Assembly: GCA_002763335.1 (NCBI GenBank)
Contig: PEYS01000088.1
Location: 1-6,190, forward strand
Length of the DNA stretch: 6,190 nt
Source of the DNA: Candidatus Woesearchaeota archaeon CG08_land_8_20_14_0_20_47_9
GTDB lineage: Archaea; Nanobdellota; Nanobdellia; Woesearchaeales; CG1-02-47-18
Direction: 5' to 3'
Part shown: positions 1-5,351 of the stretch, piece after piece
How the letters are laid out: the number at the start of each line of letters is the position of its first letter
How positions within the stretch are numbered: position 1 is the stretch's first letter
The notes under the pieces: generated by a model
Seen by the model: the letters and a program-made list of their open reading frames with translations, nothing else
Told to the model about the DNA's origin: nothing
Databases searched by the model: none
Program-made: the position numbers and the translations under genes

Positions 1-10
1 AGATTTTCGG

Positions 11-62
11 ACTCAAAAGTTCTCGCCCTAAAGGGCGGGGCTATACCCACGAACTTTTGAGT
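11..62. repeat. Inverted repeat with nested GC hairpin (element 1)
   Basis: The 12-base arms ACTCAAAAGTTC (11-22) and GAACTTTTGAGT (51-62) are perfectly complementary. Inside them CGCCC (24-28) and GGGCG (33-37) form a second stem with a TAAA loop. It lies next to element 2 (79-198) and shares the design of the other long hairpins here: an AT-leaning outer stem around a GC-rich core. No gene end is visible beside it; any such gene would be left of the window. It may be a transcription terminator, a processed RNA structure or a small repeat element. The structure is clear but the role is not. Confidence 0.7.
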
Positions 63-78
63 ATGTTATTTGATCTGA

Positions 79-198
79 GAAAAAATCCGGCCGTGGCGCA
101 GGCGAGGCGGTAAACTCGCGAGGGTGGCGAGCAGGACATTTTGCGAAGCCTTGCTGAGCAAAATGTCCGTCTGCAGCCATGGATGGCTGGATTTTTTC
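79..198. repeat. 120-base compound hairpin at the 3' end of the nucleotidyltransferase gene (element 2)
   Basis: The outer arms 79-92 (GAAAAAATCCGGCC) and 185-198 (GGCTGGATTTTTTC) pair over 14 bases with one G-T wobble. An inner stem pairs 134-144 (GGACATTTTGC) perfectly with 158-168 (GCAAAATGTCC) around a 13-base loop. GCA 131-133 and TGC 172-174 extend it past a bulge. A third small stem, GCGAG 102-106 with CTCGC 115-119, fills the rest, giving a branched fold. The outer stem starts at the base right after the stop codon (201-199, minus) of the upstream gene. On the plus strand the fold ends in six T, which would also suit an intrinsic-type terminator. It could instead be an independent structured RNA. 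It does not match tRNA, RNase P or SRP RNA. Confidence 0.7.
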
Positions 199-774
199 TT
201 AATTACCTCCCTTGAGACTCTTTTTATATTCGTTAATCAGATGCTCATTTAAATGCCCCTCTGCAATCAGGCGTAGATGCTCTGCATCCTCTAAATCCTT
301 ATTGCTCTTCAGAACCTCTTCCTTATATGCTATCTGAAGCTCTAATGGCGAGGTTTTTAGCTGTTTGCTGCCTAGTTTTATTATAAGGGGGTTTTTAAGC
401 GATGCATCGTCATAAACATCCTTTGAAAATTTAACCTCAGAGTTTGGAGAGACAGTCTTGTCTACAGCAAACCTGATGCTGTGTTTCAAAGTCAATAAAT
501 CATACAAATCGCCAAGTTTTGACGAATTTAAACACCAGAAGCCTGCCTCAACAAGATCCTTGTGTAGTGCAGCAAGTTGCTCTTTAGTTAGCCTGGGAAT
601 AATAAAATCAACATCATCTGTCCCCCTGCTTCTGCCGAGAAGGATTGCAACATAGCCGCTGACAATAACATAATCTGTATGTTTTTCGAGGATCTCTTTG
701 AATTTGAAAACAAAACTGTCTAGCTTGTTTATGACTTTGTGCAACTGCACTGTGTTTTTGTCAATAAATTTCAT
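199..774 (-). CDS. Nucleotidyltransferase-fold protein (AbiEii/MNT-like)
   Basis: This 191-residue protein has the polymerase-beta-type nucleotidyltransferase signature near its N-terminus. A hydrophobic strand ending V-S-G (37-40) is followed by LLGRSRGTDDVDFII (45-59). The arginine and the DxD pair (Asp54, Asp56) fit the G..A...G..R.T.D.D pattern of AbiEii-like and related standalone transferases, and Asp54 and Asp56 would bind metal. A charged C-terminal helical region (about 146-171, with KDLEDAEHLRL) also resembles AbiEii-type proteins. Family members move nucleotides from NTPs onto protein or RNA, often as a toxin or antitoxin part; the target here is unknown. The start overlaps the MazG stop by one base and has a strong GGTGATC site four bases upstream, so the two are translationally coupled. 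The stop abuts element 2. The fold is likely; the subfamily is uncertain. Confidence 0.75.
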   Translation of the reverse strand: MKFIDKNTVQLHKVINKLDSFVFKFKEILEKHTDYVIVSGYVAILLGRSRGTDDVDFIIPRLTKEQLAALHKDLVEAGFWCLNSSKLGDLYDLLTLKHSIRFAVDKTVSPNSEVKFSKDVYDDASLKNPLIIKLGSKQLKTSPLELQIAYKEEVLKSNKDLEDAEHLRLIAEGHLNEHLINEYKKSLKGGN

Positions 775-1097
775 CAGCGATCACCAGTTAATGCTCTATC
801 AATATCCCCGAACTTTCTCTTGTGCTTTGCACGCATCATCTCAAATGCAGTTTCAAGATCAATACCAAGTTCATTCGACAATGCAGCTAACACGAAGAGT
901 ATATCCCCTAGCTCCTCTTCAAGCTGTGCCTTGTCAAAGGACTTATGCCTCTTAACCCCCTCACTAAGCGAGAGCTGTTCCCCGACTTCGCCAACCTCTT
1001 CCACCAACCTGGAGAAGTAATTCCATTTTGTCCAATTAGTCTCACCAATCTCTTCTATCCAGGCCTTTACGTACTGCTGCAGCTCATTCAGGTGCAT
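774..1097 (-). CDS. MazG-type nucleoside triphosphate pyrophosphohydrolase
   Basis: This 107-residue protein is the size of a single-domain MazG. It carries the all-alpha NTP pyrophosphatase motif: EEVGE at 33-37 gives the first acidic set (E33, E34, E37), and EEELGDILF at 60-68 gives ExxD (E62, D65). These would bind Mg2+ and the triphosphate of an NTP or dNTP and release pyrophosphate and the NMP. KHKRKF (91-96) is the usual basic tail of the family. Single-domain members clear damaged or non-canonical nucleotides or adjust nucleotide pools. The ATG at 1097 lies 27 bases from a minus-strand TATA box, so the message is probably leaderless. It is the first gene of a coupled pair with the nucleotidyltransferase gene. 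Substrate choice cannot be read from sequence. Confidence 0.88.
   Translation of the reverse strand: MHLNELQQYVKAWIEEIGETNWTKWNYFSRLVEEVGEVGEQLSLSEGVKRHKSFDKAQLEEELGDILFVLAALSNELGIDLETAFEMMRAKHKRKFGDIDRALTGDR
779..785 (-). promoter_or_regulatory. Shine-Dalgarno site of the nucleotidyltransferase gene
   Basis: The minus strand reads GGTGATC, then four bases, then the ATG at 774. GGTGATC is the full archaeal Shine-Dalgarno consensus, complementary to the 3' end of 16S rRNA. It lies inside the last codons of the MazG gene and fixes the ATG at 774 as the start. Its strength suggests efficient re-initiation after MazG translation. Confidence 0.8.
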
Positions 1098-1119
1098 GTA
1101 TTTGGGCTAGTAAAGACAG

Positions 1120-1127
1120 TTTAAAAA
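1120..1127 (-). promoter_or_regulatory. TATA box of the MazG-nucleotidyltransferase operon
   Basis: The minus strand reads TTTTTAAA, centred 26-27 bases upstream of the MazG ATG at 1097. That spacing places transcription start at or next to the start codon and implies a leaderless message. Confidence 0.65.
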
Positions 1128-1150
1128 GTTTGTTAGAGGCAGAGAGTTGA

Positions 1151-1190
1151 GGGCTTTGAATAACCCGGCTGCGCTGGGTATTCAAAGCCC
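1151..1190. repeat. Perfect GC-rich hairpin (element 3)
   Basis: GGGCTTTGAAT (1151-1161) pairs perfectly with ATTCAAAGCCC (1180-1190). ACCC (1163-1166) pairs with GGGT (1176-1179) after a single bulged A at 1162, and the loop is nine bases. It sits between the two divergent promoters, so it ends neither flanking gene. On the minus strand it directly follows a TAA (1193-1191) that could end a decayed gene. The sequence TTGAATA..CCG.CTG.GCTGGG partly recurs in the hairpin at 3479-3530. Confidence 0.75.
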
Positions 1191-1295
1191 TTAGATGTCA
1201 TCTCCATCGGAATCGAAAATATGAATAGCGGCTCCTTATCGATATAATCAATCCAAGAAAAAGAGGTGTTCTTTAACCATGCAGCAAAGCGCAAG
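1191..1295 (-). pseudogene. Possible remnant of a gene's C-terminal end
   Basis: On the minus strand one frame reads LRFAAWLKNTSFSWIDYIDKE (in two parts: LRFAAWLKNTS and FSWIDYIDKE), which looks protein-like. A second frame reads AAIHIFDSDGDDI and ends in TAA at 1193-1191, directly before element 3. Joining them needs a frameshift near 1230-1240. No family is recognised and the fragment is short, so it may be chance. The main support is that its stop is placed against the hairpin exactly as at the real gene ends in this window. Confidence 0.2.
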
Positions 1296-1313
1296 AGTCC
1301 AGTTCCCAAAAGA

Positions 1314-1321
1314 TTTAAATA
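1314..1321 (+). promoter_or_regulatory. TATA box of the MNT-HEPN operon
   Basis: TTTAAATA follows a purine-rich CCAAAAGA stretch that could serve as the BRE. Its centre is 28 bases before the ATG at 1346. This supports a leaderless message starting there rather than the in-frame GTG at 1322, which overlaps the box. Confidence 0.7.
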
Positions 1322-1345
1322 GTGGTTGTATTGCAAAGTATACAT

Positions 1346-1936
1346 ATGTATGATAAATTAAACATAACTGAAACCCACTTGCGAGTACTTTCACTATTTA
1401 CGAATGGATTTGACAAAGAGTATTACATAAGAGAGGTTGGAAAATTACTTAAAATAAGCCCTAGAACAGCCCAGTTAATTCTTGATGATTTGGAGAAGAA
1501 AGGTATCTTAGAGTCAAAAACAAAAGGTAAGATCAGAGCATATGCAATTAAAAGAACCTGCTCAAGCCAAAGATACATCACATTTTCCGAACTGTATAAA
1601 ACAATAACTTTTTTGGAAAAAAACTTGTTTATAAGGGAGATAATAGAAAAAATAATTCCATTTATTAATGGGATTGGTATTATTTTTGGGAGTTATGCTA
1701 AGGGAACTGCAAATAAAGAATCTGATTTAGATATATTTATTGCTGGCAGATACGACGGACAGGAGATTAAAAAAATTTCAAAAACTTACGGGATCGAGAT
1801 AAGCGTGAAATGTTACCCACTAAAAACATTTGAGAAGAATCTTCCAAATGACATTTTGCTAAAAGAAATATTAAAGAACCATGTTGTTTTTCTGAATTCA
1901 GAGCTGTTTGTGCGAATGGTGCTAAAAAATGGATAA
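1346..1936 (+). CDS. HTH-fused minimal nucleotidyltransferase (MNT), antitoxin-like
   Basis: This 196-residue protein has two parts. Residues 5-75 form a winged-helix DNA-binding domain (YIREVGKLLKISPRTAQLILDDLEKKG, at 27-53 in full). Residues 90-185 form a minimal nucleotidyltransferase domain with GSYAKG at 115-120 and SDLDIF at 126-131; Asp127 and Asp129 are the metal ligands. The usual third carboxylate strand reads EISVKCYP (151-158), so its acidic residue is shifted or missing. MNT proteins paired with HEPN proteins act as antitoxins, in the known MntA-HepT case by adding AMP to the HEPN partner. The winged helix suggests that it also represses its own operon. It overlaps the next gene by 8 bases. 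The start at 1346 was chosen over the GTG at 1322 from the TATA spacing. This unit is visibly richer in A+T than its neighbours, which hints at transfer. Confidence 0.85.
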   Translation: MYDKLNITETHLRVLSLFTNGFDKEYYIREVGKLLKISPRTAQLILDDLEKKGILESKTKGKIRAYAIKRTCSSQRYITFSELYKTITFLEKNLFIREIIEKIIPFINGIGIIFGSYAKGTANKESDLDIFIAGRYDGQEIKKISKTYGIEISVKCYPLKTFEKNLPNDILLKEILKNHVVFLNSELFVRMVLKNG

Positions 1937-2402
1937 AATCAACTGGTGTGCTAGTAAGAGAGGGGGTTTAACTTTAGTAGAACCAAATGCAAACCTTGCT
2001 GAAGCGTATATTAAAAAAGCAGAAGAAGCGCTGGAGTCAGTAAGGGTGAATATAATAAAAGACTGGAAAATATCCACAGCATACCATGCAATTTACTTTT
2101 CTCTTTACGCTCTGTTAGTAAAAATGGGCGTCAAATGCGAAATTCACTCATGTACTATAGAATTTGCAAGGCAATTTCTTAATGAATATTTCAGCGAAGA
2201 TGAGCTCGATTTTACTGAAGATTCTCTTAAAGCCAGGATAGATTCTCAGTATTATATCGACAGGGCCGTTTCAGATGCTCAATACAACAAGATGGTTAAA
2301 AATGCTCCAGAATTTCTGGTGAAATGTAAATCAATACTTGTAAAACTTAATGAAAAGAAGATAAATGAAATAAGAAAGAAATGTCGAGATAGAATCAAGT
2401 AG
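1929..2402 (+). CDS. HEPN-domain protein, partner of the MNT protein
   Basis: This 157-residue protein is alpha-helical and matches the HEPN pattern. It has a first helix (ANLAEAYIKKAEEALESVRV, 21-40), then WKISTAYHAIYFSLYALLVKMG (46-67, in two helix turns) with the A.YHA.YFSLYALL core, then IHSCTIEFARQFL (72-84). The usual RX4-6H RNase motif is not seen. R103-IDSQ-Y-Y109 fits the alternative R-X4-X-Y arrangement described for HepT-type toxins, where the tyrosine is modified by the MNT partner; R...DY is also common in non-toxic HEPN families. ATGGATAA contains both this start and the MNT stop, and GGTG (1918-1921) is its Shine-Dalgarno site. The pair is probably a toxin-antitoxin or defence module. 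Catalytic activity is inferred only. Confidence 0.82.
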   Translation: MDKINWCASKRGGLTLVEPNANLAEAYIKKAEEALESVRVNIIKDWKISTAYHAIYFSLYALLVKMGVKCEIHSCTIEFARQFLNEYFSEDELDFTEDSLKARIDSQYYIDRAVSDAQYNKMVKNAPEFLVKCKSILVKLNEKKINEIRKKCRDRIK

Positions 2403-2415
2403 AGATGACGGAAAA

Positions 2416-2991
2416 ATGCTAGTCGTTGCGTTCAACGGAAGCCCTAGAAAGAACGGGAATACTGCAATGCTTATAAGGGAGGTCTTCAAGGAGCTTGAAA
2501 AGGAGGGCATAAAGACAGAGCTTATCCAACTTGCAGAAAACCCAGTAAGGGGATGCACCGCCTGCGGCAAATGCTTCACCATGAGGAACAAGCGGTGCGC
2601 AATAGAATCTGACATGCTGAACAGCTGCATTGAAAAGATGCTCGCTGCAGATGGCATCATCTTGGGCTCTCCTGTGTATTTTTCAACAATGACCCCAGAG
2701 CTAAAGGCGCTGATTGACCGTGCAGGCATGGTTGCAAGGGCAAACAATGACATGTTCAAGCGCAAGATTGGCATAGCAGTTGTGGCAGAAAGGCGAGCAG
2801 GTTCAGTGCTGACATTTGACACGATAAACAACTTCTTCCTCATAAGCCAGATGATTATTCCAGGATCATCATACTGGAACATGGGTGTTGGAATGGCTCC
2901 TGGAGAGGTCAAGAAGGACAAGGAAGGCATGGCAACTATGAGAACCCTGGGCGTAAATATGGCTTGGCTTATAAAGAGGGTAAAGGAGTGA
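2416..2991 (+). CDS. Iron-sulfur flavoprotein (NADPH-dependent FMN reductase family)
   Basis: This 191-residue protein has a flavodoxin-like fold. FNGSPRKNGNT (6-16) is the FMN phosphate loop and GSPVYF (84-89) the second flavin-contact loop. Between them is a compact cysteine motif, C47-x2-C50-x2-C53-x7-C61, as in the archaeal iron-sulfur flavoprotein (Isf) family, where it holds a 4Fe-4S cluster. These are cytoplasmic electron-transfer or oxidant-reducing proteins of anaerobes; the partner is not known. It starts 13 bases after the HEPN stop with no clear TATA box between, so it may share that transcript. Its codons are much more GC-rich than the MNT-HEPN pair, which argues against a common origin. 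The TGA stop is the first part of the hairpin element that follows. Confidence 0.88.
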   Translation: MLVVAFNGSPRKNGNTAMLIREVFKELEKEGIKTELIQLAENPVRGCTACGKCFTMRNKRCAIESDMLNSCIEKMLAADGIILGSPVYFSTMTPELKALIDRAGMVARANNDMFKRKIGIAVVAERRAGSVLTFDTINNFFLISQMIIPGSSYWNMGVGMAPGEVKKDKEGMATMRTLGVNMAWLIKRVKE

Positions 2992-3100
2992 GGGCTTTGA
3001 ATGCAGTCATTCCATCGGTGTGCTCACGAGCGTTTGATTCCATTCGGCCACGAGAAATCCAAGCGTTTGGGCTTGCCTTACGGCAAGAGTCAAAAGCTCT
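2991..3100. repeat. Long hairpin element at the 3' end of the flavoprotein gene (element 4)
   Basis: AGGGCTTTGA (2991-3000) pairs with TCAAAAGCTCT (3090-3100) over ten pairs with one bulge and one wobble. Inside, CTTGCC (3072-3077) and GGCAAG (3082-3087) form a perfect stem with a TTAC loop. The left arm GGGCTTTGAAT is identical to that of element 3 (1151-1161), and the stem begins at the last base of the TGA stop. The interior also holds two similar stretches, ATTCCATCGG and ATTCCATTCGG. It would serve as a terminator between the flavoprotein gene and the SRP RNA, or is a structured 3' untranslated region. Confidence 0.55.
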
Positions 3101-3121
3101 TCTACTGATTTAAGCAGAACA

Positions 3122-3129
3122 TTTAAAAA
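3122..3129 (+). promoter_or_regulatory. TATA box of the SRP RNA gene
   Basis: TTTAAAAA is centred about 26 bases before the predicted 5' end of the 7S RNA near 3148-3152. Confidence 0.65.
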
Positions 3130-3147
3130 AGCCCTTGGCTTCCGGAG

Positions 3148-3445
3148 CTGTGAAGGCTAGGCTGGGGAGCCAGTCCCTCCTTGTAACTGCAAGCGGGCTT
3201 TACGGCAGGGCTGAAGCCTGTGGAGAGGGCGCTTTCATCTGATTGCAGTCCTGTGCTGTACAATGAAGCCTTGTCCTGAGGGATCAGGTCTTAGGAGAAA
3301 TATGTCAGGCGGGGAACCGAGCAGCATTAACCTCAAGCTCTGGTGCTCTCAGGGTAGCAGGGCTAAGGAAGGCATAGGGGAGCTGCTTTCAGTTGAGGCG
3401 TTCCATCTACAGGCGCGCCTTCTCTTTTACTACCAGAGACTGATG
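3148..3445 (+). ncRNA. Archaeal signal recognition particle RNA (7S / SRP RNA)
   Basis: This is the RNA core of the signal recognition particle, which binds SRP19 and SRP54 and directs nascent membrane and secreted proteins to the membrane. The SRP54-binding helix 8 is diagnostic: CAGG (3306-3309), stem CGG/CCG closed by a GGAA tetraloop (3313-3316), then AGCA (3320-3323), the universal symmetric-loop arrangement. Helix 6, the SRP19 site, is CCTGA-GGGA-TCAGG (3275-3288). The Alu-like domain near the 5' end has GGCTAGGCTGGGGAGCC, the conserved TGTAAC (3182-3187) and GGGCTGAAGCCTG; AGGCT (3154-3158) pairs with AGCCT as helix 2. Helix 5 pairs AGAGGGCGC with GCGCCTTCTCT. Length near 300 nt is typical. 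The 5' end is set from the TATA box and the 3' end by pairing GTGAA (3150-3154) with TTTAC (3426-3430). Both ends may be off by 10-15 bases. Confidence 0.95.
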
Positions 3446-3478
3446 GAAAGCTGATCTTTCTCCGATGATATTGACGTG

Positions 3479-3530
3479 GAAAACCTTGAATACCGACTGA
3501 GCTGGGAAGCCGAGTGCATTCAAGGTTTTC
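3479..3530. repeat. Perfect 13-bp hairpin between the SRP RNA and M50 protease genes (element 5)
   Basis: GAAAACCTTGAAT (3479-3491) pairs perfectly with ATTCAAGGTTTTC (3518-3530) around a 26-base GC-rich interior. The stem includes the last base of the protease stop codon (TAG, minus, 3532-3530). It stands about 35 bases beyond the predicted SRP RNA end, so it could terminate both convergent transcripts. Its right arm is repeated exactly at 6049-6061. Part of its interior resembles element 3. Confidence 0.75.
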
Positions 3531-4282
3531 TATAAGAACTCTCCGCTTACAAAGAAGTAGATCATCAGGCAGCCTATACCCAAGGCGAGAGAGCCAAGAA
3601 CTGCGATAAGAACAGGTGTAAAGAATATCAGGAGCGAGCAGCTGACTATCATGCCGGCTGTGAGGGCGTAGAGAGGCCTTGAGCCGTACATAACGCTGCC
3701 TCCATCCATAAACGGCAAGGGTAGTATGTTTGTAACTGCAAGTACGATGTTTATGAATATTGCCTTCTCTATCAGCGGGCCCTGTATAAAGCTAAGCGCC
3801 TTAAAGAAGATGGCCAATACCAGGTTTGAGAGCGGGCCCATAAGGGCGATAATGCCAATAGAGAAGACATTCAGGTGATACCTAAAGTAGCCCAGGCGCT
3901 GCCCCTCAAGCATCTTAACCCTTATTGTGCCTGCTGGGAGAAACGGCAGCTTGCCATAGGTCATTATGCTCAGTACAATCCCCCCTAGGAGCCCGTAGAG
4001 GAAGATCTCGGTCTCAACAGCGTAGCCGATTGCAAGGGCATAGAGGCGATGAGCAGTCTCATGCACCAGGAGAGAGAGTGTAACAATAATCATGCTGTTA
4101 AAGAGATTAAAGAGCCATAGCGAGAAATCAAACTCGGCGCCAGTATCAAAGCCAGCCCCGATTATCAGGCTAAGGCAGAGTATTGTTATTATTAAACCGC
4201 CAAGCTCGCTGCCGCTAAAGCGGTAGTACTTCCTGAGCTTTGCACTGAGGTTAGAGACTCCTTCAACAACAGAGGTTGGCAT
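3530..4282 (-). CDS. M50-family (site-2 protease-like) membrane metalloprotease
   Basis: This 250-residue protein is polytopic. The zinc motif HETAH (74-78) lies in a hydrophobic helix (MIIVTLSLLVHETAH), and the second M50 motif, N185-I-L-P-L-P-F-M-D193-G-G, gives the third zinc ligand Asp193. GPLSN (149-153), preceding a further helix, is also typical of the family. Hydrophobic runs near 28-45, 55-75, 97-108, 140-165, 177-190 and 205-245 suggest about six membrane segments. Such enzymes cut transmembrane segments of regulators or other membrane proteins; no PDZ or CBS domain is present and no substrate is next door. An in-frame TTG lies at 4291, but the ATG at 4282 sits 27 bases from a TATA box and is preferred, giving a leaderless message. 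The gene ends exactly at element 5. Confidence 0.9.
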   Translation of the reverse strand: MPTSVVEGVSNLSAKLRKYYRFSGSELGGLIITILCLSLIIGAGFDTGAEFDFSLWLFNLFNSMIIVTLSLLVHETAHRLYALAIGYAVETEIFLYGLLGGIVLSIMTYGKLPFLPAGTIRVKMLEGQRLGYFRYHLNVFSIGIIALMGPLSNLVLAIFFKALSFIQGPLIEKAIFINIVLAVTNILPLPFMDGGSVMYGSRPLYALTAGMIVSCSLLIFFTPVLIAVLGSLALGIGCLMIYFFVSGEFL

Positions 4283-4304
4283 AGCAGCCAAATTTATTTT
4301 CCAG

Positions 4305-4313
4305 TATATATAA
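4305..4313 (-). promoter_or_regulatory. TATA box of the M50 protease gene
   Basis: The minus strand reads TTATATATA, centred 27 bases upstream of the ATG at 4282. It shows that the protease gene has its own promoter even though the upstream gene on the same strand ends only 63 bases away. Confidence 0.7.
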
Positions 4314-4345
4314 TTTGTGACAGAAATGCCAAGACTGGTTGCTGC

Positions 4346-5251
4346 CTATAGCCTTCCCATAAGCATGTCTGTAAGCAGGGGTAGCATTATCTCATGCCGG
4401 CCTATGAAGTAATAGCCCTTGCCTCCAAGCCTTGTAGGCCTGGCAACAATGTTCTCAGCAACCCTGTATTGGTGCATCATGTCAAATGCCGCAGCAGTAA
4501 AGTTTCTTACCTCAAAACCGAGATTGCGCACGATGGTAAGGGCCTTTAAAAACACCTCTGGGAGCAGGACAGCAGAGCCAATATTGATTATCACCCCTCC
4601 CTCAAGTTTGCTAACAGACTCAGTCAGGATCTTGAAATCCTGATAGGTTGCCCTGCCAATGGCTGCACCATCACAGCTTGGATGCTGGTGTGTTATATCA
4701 GTTCCTATTGCAACGTGCACTGTTGCGGGTATTTTAAGCTGATACGCCCTTGCAAGTATGGAGAGATGCATGTACCAGAGCTTTTTCTCTGTTATAAACC
4801 TGCCCAGGGCAGCTCCATGACCTATATCAGGTGATTCTGATACCGCCTTATTTATAAGGCTGCCTGTCTCCTCTGCCATGCCGAAGCTGCCGTTGTCTAT
4901 TGCTGCTGCGACGTCTTCGCTTGTCTTGCCTATTAGTGCAATCTCAAAGTCGTGTATAGACCCTGCCCCGTTCATCGCAACATGCGTAATCATACCCTCC
5001 TGCATAAGCTCAAGGATGCAGGGCGAGACTCCGCACTTTATAACATGGCCCCCCATCATAACAATAACCTGCTTCTTCCCCTTTGCAGCACTCTTTAGAT
5101 CCATGACAAGGTTATTCAAGTCATTGGCTGCAAGGATGCTGGGCAGCCTATCAGAAAAGCTCTTCCTCTTGTTATTGTAGAAGTCCTTGGCATCCACCTT
5201 GTTGTTTCTGTTTTTTATAGAGTATGTTTTTATCTTTGAAAAGTCGATCAT
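4346..5251 (-). CDS. Deoxyhypusine synthase-like protein lacking the catalytic lysine
   Basis: This 301-residue protein follows the order of the deoxyhypusine synthase (DHS) fold, an NAD-binding Rossmann-type domain. K72-CGVSPCILELMQEGMITH then MNGAGSIHDFEIAL (93-106) aligns by eye with the DHS stretch ending TTAGGVEEDLIKCL. IPA...GTDITHQHP (174-191) matches the IPVFSPALTDGS region. IINIGSAVLLPEVFLKAL (221-238) matches the DHS segment GGGVVKHHIANAN. There the active-site lysine that carries the aminobutyl group is replaced by leucine (near residue 230). It is therefore unlikely to modify eIF5A. It belongs to a DHS-like family of unknown reaction that I recall, without being able to check, from bacteria as well. 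It is probably cytoplasmic and leaderless (TATA box 27 bases upstream). The adjoining M50 gene is separately promoted. Confidence 0.7.
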   Translation of the reverse strand: MIDFSKIKTYSIKNRNNKVDAKDFYNNKRKSFSDRLPSILAANDLNNLVMDLKSAAKGKKQVIVMMGGHVIKCGVSPCILELMQEGMITHVAMNGAGSIHDFEIALIGKTSEDVAAAIDNGSFGMAEETGSLINKAVSESPDIGHGAALGRFITEKKLWYMHLSILARAYQLKIPATVHVAIGTDITHQHPSCDGAAIGRATYQDFKILTESVSKLEGGVIINIGSAVLLPEVFLKALTIVRNLGFEVRNFTAAAFDMMHQYRVAENIVARPTRLGGKGYYFIGRHEIMLPLLTDMLMGRL

Positions 5252-5273
5252 GCGGGGAAGAAGAGGGGAGGAG

Positions 5274-5282
5274 TTATAAAAA
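5274..5282 (-). promoter_or_regulatory. TATA box of the DHS-like gene
   Basis: The minus strand reads TTTTTATAA, centred 27 bases before the ATG at 5251, again with no room for a leader. It lies back to back with a plus-strand TATA-like box at 5296-5304. Confidence 0.7.
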
Positions 5283-5295
5283 GGTTGTTGAAAGA

Positions 5296-5304
5296 TTTTT
5301 ATAG
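5296..5304 (+). promoter_or_regulatory. Possible divergent TATA box
   Basis: TTTTTATAG follows GAAAGA, a possible BRE, and would start transcription near 5326. That is about 26 bases before the small ORF at 5352. In AT-rich DNA such matches arise easily. Confidence 0.4.
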
Positions 5305-5351
5305 TTTGAGTGATTCCTAATCATATTAACATAAATGTGGGGTGTGTAATA

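Noticed and set aside
1..110. Partial gene entering from the left edge, plus strand, ending at TAA near 111
   Set aside because: An open frame runs through both hairpin arms and ends ...DLRKNPAVAQARR. It is short, has no recognised family, and lies within inverted repeats, so it is probably not coding.
79..198. tRNA or RNase P RNA
   Set aside because: Parts such as GGCGCAGGCGAGGCGGTAAA resemble a D-arm, but no anticodon arm, TTC loop or acceptor stem fits, and RNase P conserved regions are absent.
11..198. IS200/IS605-type transposon end
   Set aside because: Hairpin ends would fit, but no TnpA or TnpB coding sequence is visible in the window.
1133..1345. 70-residue minus-strand ORF as an intact gene
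   Set aside because: It reads through the perfect hairpin 1151-1190 and begins inside the MNT promoter and start region; at most a fragment of it is a gene remnant.
3263..3454. 63-residue plus-strand ORF
   Set aside because: It lies wholly inside or just beyond the SRP RNA, whose helix 6 and helix 8 motifs explain the sequence.
79..3530. Integron attC sites
   Set aside because: Long hairpins directly after stop codons recall attC cassettes, but I found no GTTRRRY core with a matching RYYYAAC at the stem ends, genes face both ways, and no integrase is present.
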